64,000 nucleotides of DNA from Micrococcales bacterium (GCA_021287075.1 JAJTBD010000002.1:209983-273982); one strand, 5' to 3'. Counted from the stretch's first letter, positions 8,380 to 17,099 are shown. Notes: generated by a model not told the origin, from the sequence alone. Numbers and translations: made by a program.

Positions 8380-8910
8380 TCAGGCACCGACGGCGGTGGG
8401 GAACCAGTTGATGTGCTGCATCGCCGTCCACAGGCCGTGGCCGGTGTCGGTCATGTCGACCGGGTATCGGCGCCCGTCGAGGTGGTCGTCCCACGCGTCG
8501 TAGCGCTGGTTGCGGCACTCCTCCCACGTAGGAACGCGCTCGCCCTCGTGCTCGGGATCGCGGGCCTCGATGCGAGCCCTGAGAATCTCGACATTGGGCA
8601 CGAAGGTCTCGAAGATCGTCAGGGCCGACCCGGTCTCCTGCGCGAGGCGAGTCCACTCGATGCGGTTGGCGTGGGTGGGGCTGACCGCGTCGGCGATGAC
8701 CGGGATGCCGAGGTGGAGGTTGTGCCGGGCCACCTCGCGGACGACGGCGTATGCCGTGTCGCCCTCCGGCAGTGTCACGCCTGTCAGCGCCCACTCGACC
8801 GAGTCGACGCGCAGGTGCGATCCTCGCATCGACTTGGCCAGCTCGCTCGCGAGCACGGTCTTGCCCGTCCCCGGCCGTCCGAGGGCGACCACCAGCTGCG
8901 TTGCCGTCAT
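8380..8910 (-). CDS. Small P-loop ATPase/kinase-like protein
   Basis: A 176-residue AAA/zeta-toxin-like nucleotide-binding protein. The Walker A motif GRPGTGKT is at about residues 11-18, and the hydrophobic strand IPVIADAVSPTHANR follows in the position typical of the Walker B/substrate region of small kinases such as the AAA_33 group. That group phosphorylates nucleosides, sugars or other small molecules, or acts as a toxin; the substrate here cannot be told. No antitoxin-like partner is next to it. Same strand as the DksA-like gene downstream. Confidence 0.75.
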   Translation of the reverse strand: MTATQLVVALGRPGTGKTVLASELAKSMRGSHLRVDSVEWALTGVTLPEGDTAYAVVREVARHNLHLGIPVIADAVSPTHANRIEWTRLAQETGSALTIFETFVPNVEILRARIEARDPEHEGERVPTWEECRNQRYDAWDDHLDGRRYPVDMTDTGHGLWTAMQHINWFPTAVGA

Positions 8911-9080
8911 GCGGCAGAGCCTATGGGAGTGCGGCGGCCCAGTGCGATCCTGGCCCCAGCCGCCTGGGCGCCCGACCGGAATATGCCATCCGGTCGCACG
9001 CGGGGCCGTCGAGGGCCTACCTGTAGGCCTAGCGCAACGTCACAGCGGGGGAGACCATCGCCACCGAGCTGCCCTATCCC

Positions 9081-9803
9081 GTGGGCCTGGACCAGGGCGA
9101 CGCCTGGAGCCTGGGCGTTCTGGCGGGTGGAGCGCGGTATGAGTTCGCCCTGCGCCCGAGGAAGGGCACCATGGAGGGGCGCGTGGGGCCGGTGGTCTCC
9201 ACGGTCGTTCCCTCGTCGGTGCCCCTCACGTGCACCGCGCTGCTGCCGGGCCGCATCGTCCTGAACCGGCCCACTGTCGCTGTGCCGGTCTCCTATCGCC
9301 CGGACTGTTCCGCTGCGGGGGCGAGCAGCGCAAGCTGGTGGCTGACCACTGCCGCCGGCGCCCGCACCGCGATCGCCTCGCTGCCGTCCACGACCGCGCA
9401 GATTCCTGACTCAGCGTCCGTGGGCGCCTATCAGTGGCGCCCTGACGGGGCGACGACTGGAGGGCGGGTTGCGTTGTCGCAGAACACGGTCGGCGCGTCC
9501 GTGCGCTATGGCGCGGCTGTCTGGCTGGGTGTGGGGCGCAGCGGCAACACCGTGAGCGTCTCGACCTTCGTCAACCGCTACCAGCCTGCGCTGGATCGGT
9601 ATGGGCAGTCCACGCCGTCGTCTCAGGCGCAGTTGCAGTATCGCCTCGCCGATGGTTCGTGGAAGACCGTCAAGTATCTCTATCCGACCGCGACGCAGGC
9701 CTATCGCTGGTCATACACCTGCGCCGTGCCGCGCACCTATCGAGTGCTGCTCCCGGATGCCCCGGCGTATTGGGGCACCACGTCGGCGTCCGTCACGCGC
9801 TAG
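9081..9803 (+). CDS. Hypothetical protein, probably 5'-truncated paralogue of a secreted protein
   Basis: A 240-residue product from GTG 9081. Its C-terminal about 90 residues (LQYRLADGSWKTVKYLYP, later YRVLLPDAPAYWGTTSASVTR) match the end of the secreted protein encoded at 12885-13550 (IKYLYPDSAGVYRYSYSY, YRVLVRDAAGIWGSNSRTITL). Unlike that protein it has no signal peptide. The frame remains open for 16 codons before the GTG and then meets two TAG codons at 9030 and 9024, which suggests loss of the true 5' end. Nothing identifies its function. It overlaps the convergent plsC end by 11 bases. Confidence 0.55.
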   Translation: MGLDQGDAWSLGVLAGGARYEFALRPRKGTMEGRVGPVVSTVVPSSVPLTCTALLPGRIVLNRPTVAVPVSYRPDCSAAGASSASWWLTTAAGARTAIASLPSTTAQIPDSASVGAYQWRPDGATTGGRVALSQNTVGASVRYGAAVWLGVGRSGNTVSVSTFVNRYQPALDRYGQSTPSSQAQLQYRLADGSWKTVKYLYPTATQAYRWSYTCAVPRTYRVLLPDAPAYWGTTSASVTR

Positions 9804-10452
9804 TCGGGCCGTCCTTGCGGGGCGGATAGGCGTCGACCTGCTCCTGACCAGTCATCGACGCGATCTCGCGCATCAGGGCGTCGGTCGCCTCGCGCCATGC
9901 TGCCGGGTCGCCTGCTCGCCCCTGCCAGGGGGACAGGTCCATGGGGCGGCCGTAGGTGACGTGGATCTTGTTGCGGCCCAAGGACTTCGGCGGCTTGATC
10001 TCGCGGGTCCCGGTCACCGCGACGGGGATCACCGGCACCCCCGTGGCCAGGGCGACGCGCATGATCCCGGTGTGGCCGCGATAGAGCCGGCCGTCGGGGG
10101 AGCGGGTGCCCTCGGGAAATGCCGCCCACACCCCTCCCGAGGCGAGCAGCCCGCGGGCCGCGTCGAGAGCAGGAGCCGCGGACGCGGCATTCTCGGGGTC
10201 GACGGGCACCTGCCCGATCGCGGAGAGGAACCAGCCGAGCGCACGGTGCTCGTAGTAGCGGCTCTTGGCGATGAAGATAACCTTGCGCGGCACGCCCAGC
10301 GACACAAAGACAGGGTCGAGATAGGTGACGTGGTTGGGCGCCAGGACGAACGCCCCGCGTCGCGGCAGGTGCTCGCGCCCGGACCACCGCGGCGCCAGCA
10401 GCGCCTTGGCGATCGGCCCGATGATCGCGAACTTGAAGACCCAGTACCACAC
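9793..10452 (-). CDS. plsC: 1-acyl-sn-glycerol-3-phosphate acyltransferase family protein
   Basis: A 219-residue PlsC-type acyltransferase, started at GTG 10452 (VWYWVFKFAIIGPIAK); the ORF continues upstream only as an out-of-family arginine/serine-rich stretch. The catalytic NHVTYLDP (H-x4-D) and the FPEGTRS glycerol-phosphate binding motif are present in the right order. It transfers a fatty acyl chain to lysophosphatidate at the inner face of the membrane in phospholipid synthesis. Actinobacteria usually carry several paralogues, so this one may act on other acceptors. Confidence 0.88.
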   Translation of the reverse strand: MWYWVFKFAIIGPIAKALLAPRWSGREHLPRRGAFVLAPNHVTYLDPVFVSLGVPRKVIFIAKSRYYEHRALGWFLSAIGQVPVDPENAASAAPALDAARGLLASGGVWAAFPEGTRSPDGRLYRGHTGIMRVALATGVPVIPVAVTGTREIKPPKSLGRNKIHVTYGRPMDLSPWQGRAGDPAAWREATDALMREIASMTGQEQVDAYPPRKDGPTSA

Positions 10453-10504
10453 GGGGCGTGAGCCTATCGGTGGCTGATGGGAGAGGCGGTATGCCGTGGT
10501 CCGG

Positions 10505-10756
10505 CTATCGCTGCTGTCCGGCCTGGCGGCGGAGCTCCCCTTCAGGGTCCAGCCAGACCAGGGCGCGCCGCTGAAGCCACACACCGAGCCCGATCGCAGC
10601 GGCCAGGACGGCGAACCGCGCGAACCATCTGGCGATGTCACCACTGATCTGGGCACCCACGAACTCGGCCAGCAGGAACGCGAGCGCAAGCCACAGGATC
10701 CAGGCCGCCACCGCGACGAGCCTGGCGACGAGAAAGCCCCTCAGGGTCAGGTGCAC
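10505..10756 (-). CDS. Small two-helix membrane protein, unknown
   Basis: An 83-residue product from GTG 10756 (VHLTLRGFLVARLVAVAAWI). Two hydrophobic segments are visible at about residues 9-34 and 46-62, followed by a basic and acidic tail (QRRALVWLDPEGELRRQAGQQR). It sits 52 bases upstream of plsC on the same strand and may share its transcript. Size and layout recall small DUF4229-type membrane proteins, but I do not recognise a specific signature. Confidence 0.6.
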   Translation of the reverse strand: MHLTLRGFLVARLVAVAAWILWLALAFLLAEFVGAQISGDIARWFARFAVLAAAIGLGVWLQRRALVWLDPEGELRRQAGQQR

Positions 10757-10799
10757 ACGTTGAGCGTACGTGGGCGTCCAGTGGCAGGCAGCGAAAGGG

Positions 10800-11342
10800 T
10801 CAGCCCTCGTCCAGCACGTCGCCCCAGGACATGTCCCCGTGGGCGAAAACGACCGTCCGATCAGGTGCGCCCCACACCTCCAGCCAGGTCGGCGCGCCGT
10901 ATCTGCCGGTGAACGTCGGCGGCTGTCCGCCCCGAAGTGTCCTGACATCCTTGTCCTGGAGCCATCGAGGCGTGCAGCCTGGGGCGCCGCCGCATCCGCA
11001 GCTCTCGATCGCGATGGATGCCCCCGCGTCAACGGCCTGTTGTGCCTGTTCCTCGGAGGCATCCGCCAACTGGAGCGCGAGTTTGACGCCCCGGGGGTCA
11101 AAGAACTCACCGGCGGAATTCACACCACCGGGTCTGGGCGCATGCCGACCGGTATGGGAGGCCTGGGATTCCGACCAGGTCGGCTCAGCAGCCAGCTGAG
11201 CAAGCGTCTTCGCTCGCGCCGTCTTCCTCGCCACGGGTGAATACTGGCAGACAACCGTGTCGACGAGGTCCATCGCGGCGACCGACGCAGTTGGAGGGTG
11301 TGTGGATCCGGGCGTCGAGGCGGCCCCGGCGGTGCTCGTCAT
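10800..11342 (-). CDS. Hypothetical protein
   Basis: A 180-residue product with no recognised domain. The ATG at 11342 overlaps the stop of a small upstream ORF in an ATGA arrangement, which supports this start through translational coupling. The first 25 residues are Ala/Ser/Thr/Pro-rich. The C-terminal half looks like a folded domain: a helix (ALQLADASEEQAQQAVDAGA), a cysteine cluster CGCGGAPGC, then FTGRYGAPTWLEVWG and VFAHGDMSWGDVLDEG. It lies just beyond the 3' end of tRNA-Arg. It is probably real but unidentified. Confidence 0.5.
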   Translation of the reverse strand: MTSTAGAASTPGSTHPPTASVAAMDLVDTVVCQYSPVARKTARAKTLAQLAAEPTWSESQASHTGRHAPRPGGVNSAGEFFDPRGVKLALQLADASEEQAQQAVDAGASIAIESCGCGGAPGCTPRWLQDKDVRTLRGGQPPTFTGRYGAPTWLEVWGAPDRTVVFAHGDMSWGDVLDEG

Positions 11343-11524
11343 TGACGCGAGCGACGCGGCAGCCAGCGACGCTGTTTCCGACGGGCGGTCTTGGCGGCTC
11401 GGGCTTCGGCGATCTCAAGCACCTGACGCTGGGCTGCGTCGATTGCGCCGACGACATGGTCCGCTATCTGGTCGGCAAGCATCCCGACTTCCGCCTCAGT
11501 GCGGGGTGGGTCAGGATCGGCCAC
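11339..11524 (-). CDS. Small hypothetical protein
   Basis: A 61-residue candidate from GTG 11524 whose stop overlaps the start of the following gene as ATGA. The middle is a helical, charged stretch (ADQIADHVVGAIDAAQRQVL) and the C-terminus is strongly basic (TARRKQRRWLPRRSRQ). It begins 27 bases past the encoded CCA of tRNA-Arg. No ribosome-binding site stands out and the family is not recognised, so it is listed mainly because of the tight coupling to its neighbour. Confidence 0.35.
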   Translation of the reverse strand: MADPDPPRTEAEVGMLADQIADHVVGAIDAAQRQVLEIAEARAAKTARRKQRRWLPRRSRQ

Positions 11525-11550
11525 ATGCCCGCTGACCTGCGAAAACGTTG

Positions 11551-11626
11551 TGGTGCCCCCGGCATGATTCGAACATGCGACACCCGCTTTAGGAGAGCGG
11601 TGCTCTATCCCCTGAGCTACGAGGGC
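11551..11626 (-). tRNA. tRNA-Arg (anticodon CCT)
   Basis: On the minus strand the acceptor arms GCCCTCG and CGGGGGC pair (one T-G). The D-arm GCTC...GAGC, the anticodon stem CCGCT/AGCGG with loop CTCCTAA, and the T-arm GCATG-TTCGAAT-CATGC fold as a normal cloverleaf. The anticodon is CCT. The CCA end is encoded at 11551-11553. Confidence 0.97.
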
Positions 11627-11762
11627 GGGGGGCCCGCGAAGGGCCAGGGACAAGGGTAACGCGACCACACGGCATACCCGATGTGGCGGGACCGCCTGCA
11701 GGTGACGAGCGACGCTCGGTCAAGGTCCGCGGGGTGGGGGAGAGCGGCACTACGATCGGGCC

Positions 11763-12839
11763 GTGAGGCACCTCCCGACGATCGCGGCGCTCGCCGTCGG
11801 GCTGGCCATCGTCGTCTATACCGGCATGAGCGTGGTCGACACGCTGCTGCGGCCGGGGGCACCTAGGTCGCGCCTCACCCACGTCGTCATGCGGCTGGTC
11901 GTGCTCATCTTCACCGCAGGCGCGCAGCTGCTGCCGAAGGGGCGGCGCAAGGGCTGGTGGTCGTGGGCCGGGCCGTTCGTCCTGGTCGGGCAGCTGGCGA
12001 CCTGGTGGACGGTCATGACCGCGGGCTGGGCGCTCGCGCTGTGGCCCGCGATGGACGAGCGGCTCTGGTCTGTCTGGCGGCTGCATGATCTGGGGACCGC
12101 TGTGCGCGAGACGGGTTCGTCGATGCTGACGCTCGGCACGCACTGGACTCCGGGCATCTGGCCGGCGATCGTCGACCTGACGAGCGGGCTCATGGGCTTC
12201 GCGCTGATGACTCTCTTCATCGCCTATCTGCCGACCCTGCACGCCGCCTATGTCGAGCGGCAGACCGCGACCGCGGCGCTCGAGCTGCGACCCGGCGGCC
12301 CGCCCTGGGGCCCGCAGCTGCTTGTGGCGTTGGAGCGGGACACCCAGCTCGACGGCGCCGACCGGTTCTTCGCCGAGTGGGAGCGGGTCGGGCTGTCGAT
12401 GATCGATCACCACATCCGCTACCCGATGCTCCAGCTCTTCCACTCCAGCCGCTCTGGCCGCTCGTGGGTCACAGCGCTCACCGCCGTCACCGACGCGGCC
12501 CTGCTCAAGATCCACCTCCTCGAGGACGACGCCGTCCACAGCCCGGCCTCCCGAGTCGCCCGGATCGGCTCCGAGTGCCTGCAGGCCATCGCCGAGGCCA
12601 GCTGGTATCTCGAGGGCACCCGCGAGCGCCCCAGCCATCATGGCGGTCTCAGCCGCGGGCAGATCGACCAGGGAGTGGAGGTCCTCGCGCGTGCCGGTCA
12701 CCCGATCCCCGCCGACGACCCGCGCTGGGCGAGTTTCCTCACCGCCCGCAACGCCTATGCGCCGGCCATCGAGGTGCTCGCCCAGGCGCACGGCGAGGCC
12801 GGCAGTCCTTGGTGCACCTCCACCCGCCACGCGGAGTGA
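11763..12839 (+). CDS. Hypothetical membrane protein with cytoplasmic C-terminal half
   Basis: A 358-residue product starting with GTG. About four hydrophobic segments are visible in the N-terminal 165 residues (PTIAALAVGLAIVVYTGMSV, HVVMRLVVLIFTAGAQLL, GPFVLVGQLATWWTVM and VDLTSGLMGFALMTLFIAYL). The remainder is soluble and helical (RIGSECLQAIAEASWYL). The tail of the last segment, FIAYLPTLHAAYVERQ, recalls ion-channel-like proteins of actinobacteria, but no selectivity filter is seen. The function is unknown. A good terminator follows. Confidence 0.7.
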   Translation: MRHLPTIAALAVGLAIVVYTGMSVVDTLLRPGAPRSRLTHVVMRLVVLIFTAGAQLLPKGRRKGWWSWAGPFVLVGQLATWWTVMTAGWALALWPAMDERLWSVWRLHDLGTAVRETGSSMLTLGTHWTPGIWPAIVDLTSGLMGFALMTLFIAYLPTLHAAYVERQTATAALELRPGGPPWGPQLLVALERDTQLDGADRFFAEWERVGLSMIDHHIRYPMLQLFHSSRSGRSWVTALTAVTDAALLKIHLLEDDAVHSPASRVARIGSECLQAIAEASWYLEGTRERPSHHGGLSRGQIDQGVEVLARAGHPIPADDPRWASFLTARNAYAPAIEVLAQAHGEAGSPWCTSTRHAE

Positions 12840-12845
12840 ACCGGG

Positions 12846-12878
12846 CCGGGACAGCGCCGTGACGCGGCGCTGTCCCGG
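12846..12878 (+). terminator. Bidirectional terminator hairpin
   Basis: Perfect 14-bp arms CCGGGACAGCGCCG (12846-12859) and CGGCGCTGTCCCGG (12865-12878) with a 5-nt loop lie between the ends of two convergent genes, so they can stop transcription from both sides. Confidence 0.8.
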
Positions 12879-12884
12879 ACGAGG

Positions 12885-13550
12885 TCAGAGGGTGATGGTG
12901 CGTGAGTTGGAGCCCCAGATGCCAGCCGCGTCGCGCACGAGCACCCGGTAGTTGGCCCTCGTGGAGTAGGAGTAGCTGTAGCGGTAGACGCCCGCGCTGT
13001 CGGGATAGAGGTACTTGATCGAGCTCCAGGTAGTGGTGCCCGGCTTCTGCCGCTGGAGCAGCGCGACCGGGTTGGGGCGGTAGGCGACGAAGGCACTGAC
13101 GCTGTAGGCATAGCGCTGGGTGCGCGTGTAGAAACTCACCTTCGAGCCGGAGCGCGTCGCGCTGATGTCGGCGCGGCTGCCCAGCCGGATGTCCGTGTAG
13201 GGCATGTTCTGCGTGAGCTCTTGGTCGTTATAACCCCAGGCGCCCTCGGGGTTCCACCGCCAGGTGCCGCGGTCGTCAAAGTCATACAGCGCGAAGTAGT
13301 AGTCATCGGGATAAAAGACCGCGGTCTGGTAACCCTGGGACGGATGCAGGGCGGTCCAGTAGGCGTCCGTGGCGCTGGCGCACCCGGAGCTGAAGCTGAC
13401 CCGGATCTCCCGGTACGGCGAGACGATCGAGACGCGCGATGGCGCATAGAGATTGCAGCTGCCTGCGGCGGAGGCCGGGGCTGCCGACAGGGCGAGCGGG
13501 GCGGCGGCGAGGACCGCGGTGACGGCTGCCGACAGGCGTGATTTCTTCAT
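12885..13550 (-). CDS. Secreted protein of unknown function
   Basis: A 221-residue exported protein starting at ATG 13550. MKKSRLSAAVTAVLAAAPLALSAAPASAAG is a textbook signal peptide (shown in pieces: basic KKSR start, alanine-rich core, cleavage after ASA). The mature part is rich in Tyr, Ser and Arg with aromatic repeats (DDYYFALYDFDDRGTW, VYRYSYSYSTRANYRVLV) and looks like a beta-sandwich. Its C-terminal part resembles the truncated gene at 9081-9803. Two cysteines flank the N-terminal region (GSCNLY and SGCASA) and may form a disulfide. Confidence 0.75.
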   Translation of the reverse strand: MKKSRLSAAVTAVLAAAPLALSAAPASAAGSCNLYAPSRVSIVSPYREIRVSFSSGCASATDAYWTALHPSQGYQTAVFYPDDYYFALYDFDDRGTWRWNPEGAWGYNDQELTQNMPYTDIRLGSRADISATRSGSKVSFYTRTQRYAYSVSAFVAYRPNPVALLQRQKPGTTTWSSIKYLYPDSAGVYRYSYSYSTRANYRVLVRDAAGIWGSNSRTITL

Positions 13551-13765
13551 GGGGGACCTCTGTCCGGGGCCGCGTCGCGGCCGGTGGTGAGCGGGTGTGC
13601 AGTTCTGGTCTAAACCCGGCAAAGGGGTCCTGTCAGGCAAACGCACAAAAGAGCCAGAAGGCTGTGACCTGCGGCGTTGCCCCGGACTGTGCACTGACAC
13701 CCCCGCCAGGACCCGTTCCACTCCGCAGGCCGCTCGTCGCCTCCTCCGGCGCGGTCGCCGGATGG

Positions 13766-13775
13766 GGTATGCCGC
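13766..13775 (+). repeat. GGTATGCCGC dispersed motif, intergenic copy
   Basis: An exact copy 41 bases before the enoyl-CoA hydratase start, in the divergent intergenic region. No other clear signal is seen in that 265-base gap. Confidence 0.65.
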
Positions 13776-13815
13776 GCTGTTGCCCCCGGCGTCGCGCCTC
13801 GCCAGAGTGGGCGGC

Positions 13816-14592
13816 ATGGAGTCCTCGAACCTCACCATCACGCGCGACGGCGACACGACCACGATCACCCTGACCCGGCCGGAGAAGCGCAACGCGCTCT
13901 CGCTGGAGGTCATGCGCGACATCACCGCGGCGCTCGAGGAGGTCGGCGCGAGCGACACCCTCGCGGTCGTCATCGCCGCCGAGGGGCCTGTCTTCTCGGC
14001 CGGCCACAATTTCGGCGACATGCGCGGCGCGACGCTGCGCGAGGCGCAGGAGGTCTTCGGCACCTGCGCCGAGATGATGGCCACGGTCCAGCGCATCCCG
14101 CAGCCGGTCATCGCCAAGGTCCACGCCCTCGCCACCGCCGCCGGGTGCCAGCTCGTCGCGAGCTGCGACCTCGCGATCGCAGCCGACACAGCGGCATTCG
14201 CGTTGCCGGGCGGCAAGGGCGGACTCTTCTGCCACACCCCACTCGTCGCCGTCGCCCGTCAGATCTCGCCCAAGCGAGCACTCGAGATGGCGCTCTCCGG
14301 CGACACGATCGACGCCGCCACGGCCGCCGACTGGGGTCTGATCAACCGCGCCGTCCCGGCCGAGCAGCTCGATGAGGCCGTCGCCGAGATGGTCGCCCGC
14401 GTCACCCGCGGCAGCGCCTGGGGCCGCACCCTCGGCAAGCGCACCTTCTATGCCCAGGTCGAGCTGCCGCAGGCCGCGGCATACCGGCTCGCCACGGACG
14501 TCATGGCCGCCGCATGCGTCGACGAGGACGCGCAGGAGGGCATCGCCGCCTTCCTCGAGAAGCGGCACGCCACCTACACCTCCACGCCCTGA
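13816..14592 (+). CDS. Enoyl-CoA hydratase/isomerase family protein, ECHDC3-like
   Basis: A 258-residue crotonase-fold enzyme started at ATG 13816 (MESSNLTITRDGDTTTITLT). The oxyanion-hole segments FSAGHNFGDM and AAGCQLVASCDLAIA are in place, and the C-terminus KRHATYTST fits the family's closing helix. AGHNFGDM in place of AGxDL resembles the ECHDC3 branch, whose substrate is poorly defined. It hydrates or isomerises an acyl-CoA in the cytosol. It is not part of the fadAB operon 3 kb away, so it may have another acyl-CoA substrate. Confidence 0.88.
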   Translation: MESSNLTITRDGDTTTITLTRPEKRNALSLEVMRDITAALEEVGASDTLAVVIAAEGPVFSAGHNFGDMRGATLREAQEVFGTCAEMMATVQRIPQPVIAKVHALATAAGCQLVASCDLAIAADTAAFALPGGKGGLFCHTPLVAVARQISPKRALEMALSGDTIDAATAADWGLINRAVPAEQLDEAVAEMVARVTRGSAWGRTLGKRTFYAQVELPQAAAYRLATDVMAAACVDEDAQEGIAAFLEKRHATYTSTP

Positions 14593-14659
14593 GCCTGAGC
14601 CGGCCAGTGCCCGTGGACAGCGGACCGCGGGAGGCGAGCGGGCGGCATACTGGCTCCCC

Positions 14660-16003
14660 GTGACGCAGACCACGCCGCCGCCGCACCCCGAGCGCACGCC
14701 GCTCCAGCGCCGCACGCTCGGCGTGCTCACCGGCTCGCAGACGCTCGGCGGCGTCGGCACGGCCAGCGGCATCGCGGTCATGGCGCTGCTGACCAACCGG
14801 ATCGCCGACTCCGAGCAGCTCGCCGGGCTCGGCACGACCTTCCAGGTCCTCGGCGGCGCGATCCTGGCCATCCCGCTCGCACGGCTGATGGCCGCGCGCG
14901 GCCGCCGTCCCGGGCTCGCCGCGGGCTATGCGATCGCCGTCATCGGCTGCTTCGTCATCGTCGCCGCGGCCGCGCTCGGCAGCCTGCCGCTGATGCTGGT
15001 CGGCTCCTTCCTCTTCGGCGGCGCGACGACAAGCAACAGCCAGGCGAGGTATGCCGCGGCCGACCTCGCGCAGCCCGCCCACCGTGGCCGCGACATCAGC
15101 ATCGTCGTCTGGGCCACGACGGTCGGGTCGGTCATCGGGCCCAACATCCTCGGGGCGGGGGAGCGGCTCGCCGGATGGCTGCACATGCCCGAGATGACCG
15201 GGTCCTTCGTCTTCTCGATGATCGGATTCGTCGCTGCCGCAGCGGTGCTCGTGACCTGGCTGCGCCCCGACCCGCTGCTCGAGTCCCGCCGGGACGAGCT
15301 CCAGGACGACCCGTCCACCCGCACCGACCACCTCGAGGGCGGGCTCCTCCACGGGCTGCGGGTCATCCTCGCCCACCCCGTCGCCACGCTCGGCCTGGTG
15401 ACGATGGCGATCGGTCACGCGGTCATGGTCGGGATCATGGTGATGACCCCGCTCCACATGGACCACGGCGGCGCCAGCCTGCGCCTGGTCGGCCTGGTCA
15501 TCAGCATCCACATCTTCGGGATGTATGCCTTCTCGCCGCTGACCGGCATGGCGGTCGACCGCTTCGGCGCGCGGACGGTCGCGGTCGCCGGCGGGACCAT
15601 CCTGCTCATCGCCGCGCTGATGTCCTCCCGCTCGCACTCCGGCATGTCCGTGCTCATCACCGCCTCGATGTTCCTCATCGGCGTCGGCTGGTCCTGCACG
15701 CTCGTCTCCGGCTCGACGATGCTCACCGGCGCCCTGCCCGTGCACGAGCGCCCCGGCGCCCAGGGGATGGCCGACCTGCTCATGGGTCTGGCTGCCGCGT
15801 CCGGCGGCGCCGTCGCCGGCGTCATCCTCGAGCACTTCGGCTTCGGCGCGCTCTCGCTCATCGGCGCGCTGCTCTCGGCCGGCGTCGCGCTCGCCGCGAT
15901 GCTCCTGCGCGACACCCAGGCCGAGCGGGTCAGTCGGCCAACGGAACGGCGCCGGTCCACAGCGCGCTCGCGGGCGCGGCCCCCGGGGCCGTCGCCCGGA
16001 TGA
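14660..16003 (+). CDS. MFS transporter
   Basis: A 447-residue membrane protein started at GTG 14660 (VTQTTPPPHPERTPLQRRTLGV). Twelve hydrophobic segments are expected; clear ones include GGAILAIPLARLMAARGRRPG with the loop 2-3 basic motif, and IGHAVMVGIMVMTPLHM. It fits the major facilitator superfamily, probably proton-driven export of small molecules. The last about 25 residues (RRRSTARSRARPPGPSPG) are basic and overlap the end of the convergent lipoprotein gene by 74 bases; that tail may be a by-product of a lost stop codon. Substrate unknown. Confidence 0.85.
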   Translation: MTQTTPPPHPERTPLQRRTLGVLTGSQTLGGVGTASGIAVMALLTNRIADSEQLAGLGTTFQVLGGAILAIPLARLMAARGRRPGLAAGYAIAVIGCFVIVAAAALGSLPLMLVGSFLFGGATTSNSQARYAAADLAQPAHRGRDISIVVWATTVGSVIGPNILGAGERLAGWLHMPEMTGSFVFSMIGFVAAAAVLVTWLRPDPLLESRRDELQDDPSTRTDHLEGGLLHGLRVILAHPVATLGLVTMAIGHAVMVGIMVMTPLHMDHGGASLRLVGLVISIHIFGMYAFSPLTGMAVDRFGARTVAVAGGTILLIAALMSSRSHSGMSVLITASMFLIGVGWSCTLVSGSTMLTGALPVHERPGAQGMADLLMGLAAASGGAVAGVILEHFGFGALSLIGALLSAGVALAAMLLRDTQAERVSRPTERRRSTARSRARPPGPSPG

Positions 16004-17099
16004 TCGTGACCAGCCGGTTGTCCAGGACCGCCACCGCGGTGGGTATGCCGGGTGGTGCCGGCGAGCGCCGCCAGCCACGGTGTCCCGCGGCGAGCACGAC
16101 GCTGTGGCCATCGTCCCTGACCGGCGCCCACGCGGACTCCCCGCGCACGGCCGGTGCGGCCAGATGGTCGCTCTCGGCGAGCGCGGCCACGGGTGGGTCC
16201 GCCGGCGTCACCTGCGGCTGGGCCGCAGCCCCGGCCGGGGCGACCCACCACGCCCGAAGCCGCGAGCCCGAGCGGCCCAGCACGAGACAGCGGCGCTCGT
16301 CGCACCCGACCGCCTCCGCCCGCCCGGCGTCCCCCGGCAGCTCGATCCGGGTCCACGGACCACGAGCGCTGCGGGAGAGCCAGACCGCTGGTCGCTCCGT
16401 GACCCCGCTGTCCAGCCGGGTGAGCGAACCCGCGATCACGGCCGTGCCGGCCGTCGCAGCGACCCCCTGTGCCTGGGCCAGCGCGGTGGTCGTGCTCGCC
16501 AGGTCGGTGCCCGTGGCGGGGCGGTGCGACCAGGTGTCGCCCTCCCTCGTCCAGGTGGCGATGTCGGTGCCGGCGGCCGCGCCCTTCCAGGAGCCGACGA
16601 TGACGGGGGCGCCGCCCACCCACGTCGCGCCCACGATGCCCCCGGCCTCCCAGCCCCCGAAGGTCCAGAAGTCCTGGGGCTGCTCGGTCACGCCGCCCAC
16701 CGCCTGGCCAGAAGCGCCGCCGCCCATGGAGCCCGACCAGGTGGTCCACCGGGTGTTGCCGTGGGCGCCGTTGGCGTTGCCGCCGACGCCGACCAGCTCG
16801 GTGCCCGAGGCGGCGAGCACCAGCCACCTGGCCAGCGGCCCGTTGACGCTCTTGGCCGAGACCGTCAGCGGGGTGAGCCCGTCGCCCGGCCCCATGAGAG
16901 AGAGGCCGGGTCGCGTCGGCGAGCCCGCGGCATAGGTCCCCAGCAGCAGGCGGTCGCCCAGGGATGTCAGGGTCACGGGCTCGGCGCCGTCCGGGTCGAG
17001 CTGGGTCCACTGGGGGTCGGCGTCCGGCGCCGGACCGGAGCAGGCGGCCGCGAGCACCCCCACCAGGAGGGCGCCGGCCAGGTTCGCGCGCCGCCGCAT
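15930..17099 (-). CDS. Lipoprotein, probable beta-propeller-like exported protein
   Basis: A 389-residue exported lipoprotein started at ATG 17099. The signal MRRRANLAGALLVGVLAAAC ends in the lipobox LAAAC with Cys20 as the lipidation site. The mature part is made of short repeating strands with WTTWSGS, WTREGDTWS, VWLSRSARGPWTRIEL and similar segments every 50 residues or so, as in sortilin/BNR-type propellers. It would sit on the outer face of the membrane. No catalytic motif is recognised. Its upstream region holds several inverted repeats listed separately. Confidence 0.75.
   Translation of the reverse strand: MRRRANLAGALLVGVLAAACSGPAPDADPQWTQLDPDGAEPVTLTSLGDRLLLGTYAAGSPTRPGLSLMGPGDGLTPLTVSAKSVNGPLARWLVLAASGTELVGVGGNANGAHGNTRWTTWSGSMGGGASGQAVGGVTEQPQDFWTFGGWEAGGIVGATWVGGAPVIVGSWKGAAAGTDIATWTREGDTWSHRPATGTDLASTTTALAQAQGVAATAGTAVIAGSLTRLDSGVTERPAVWLSRSARGPWTRIELPGDAGRAEAVGCDERRCLVLGRSGSRLRAWWVAPAGAAAQPQVTPADPPVAALAESDHLAAPAVRGESAWAPVRDDGHSVVLAAGHRGWRRSPAPPGIPTAVAVLDNRLVTIIRATAPGAAPASALWTGAVPLAD

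Noticed and set aside
11551..11626. Prophage attachment at tRNA-Arg
   Set aside because: No integrase, phage gene or obvious repeat of the tRNA 3' end was seen, so only the neighbouring unknown genes are reported.
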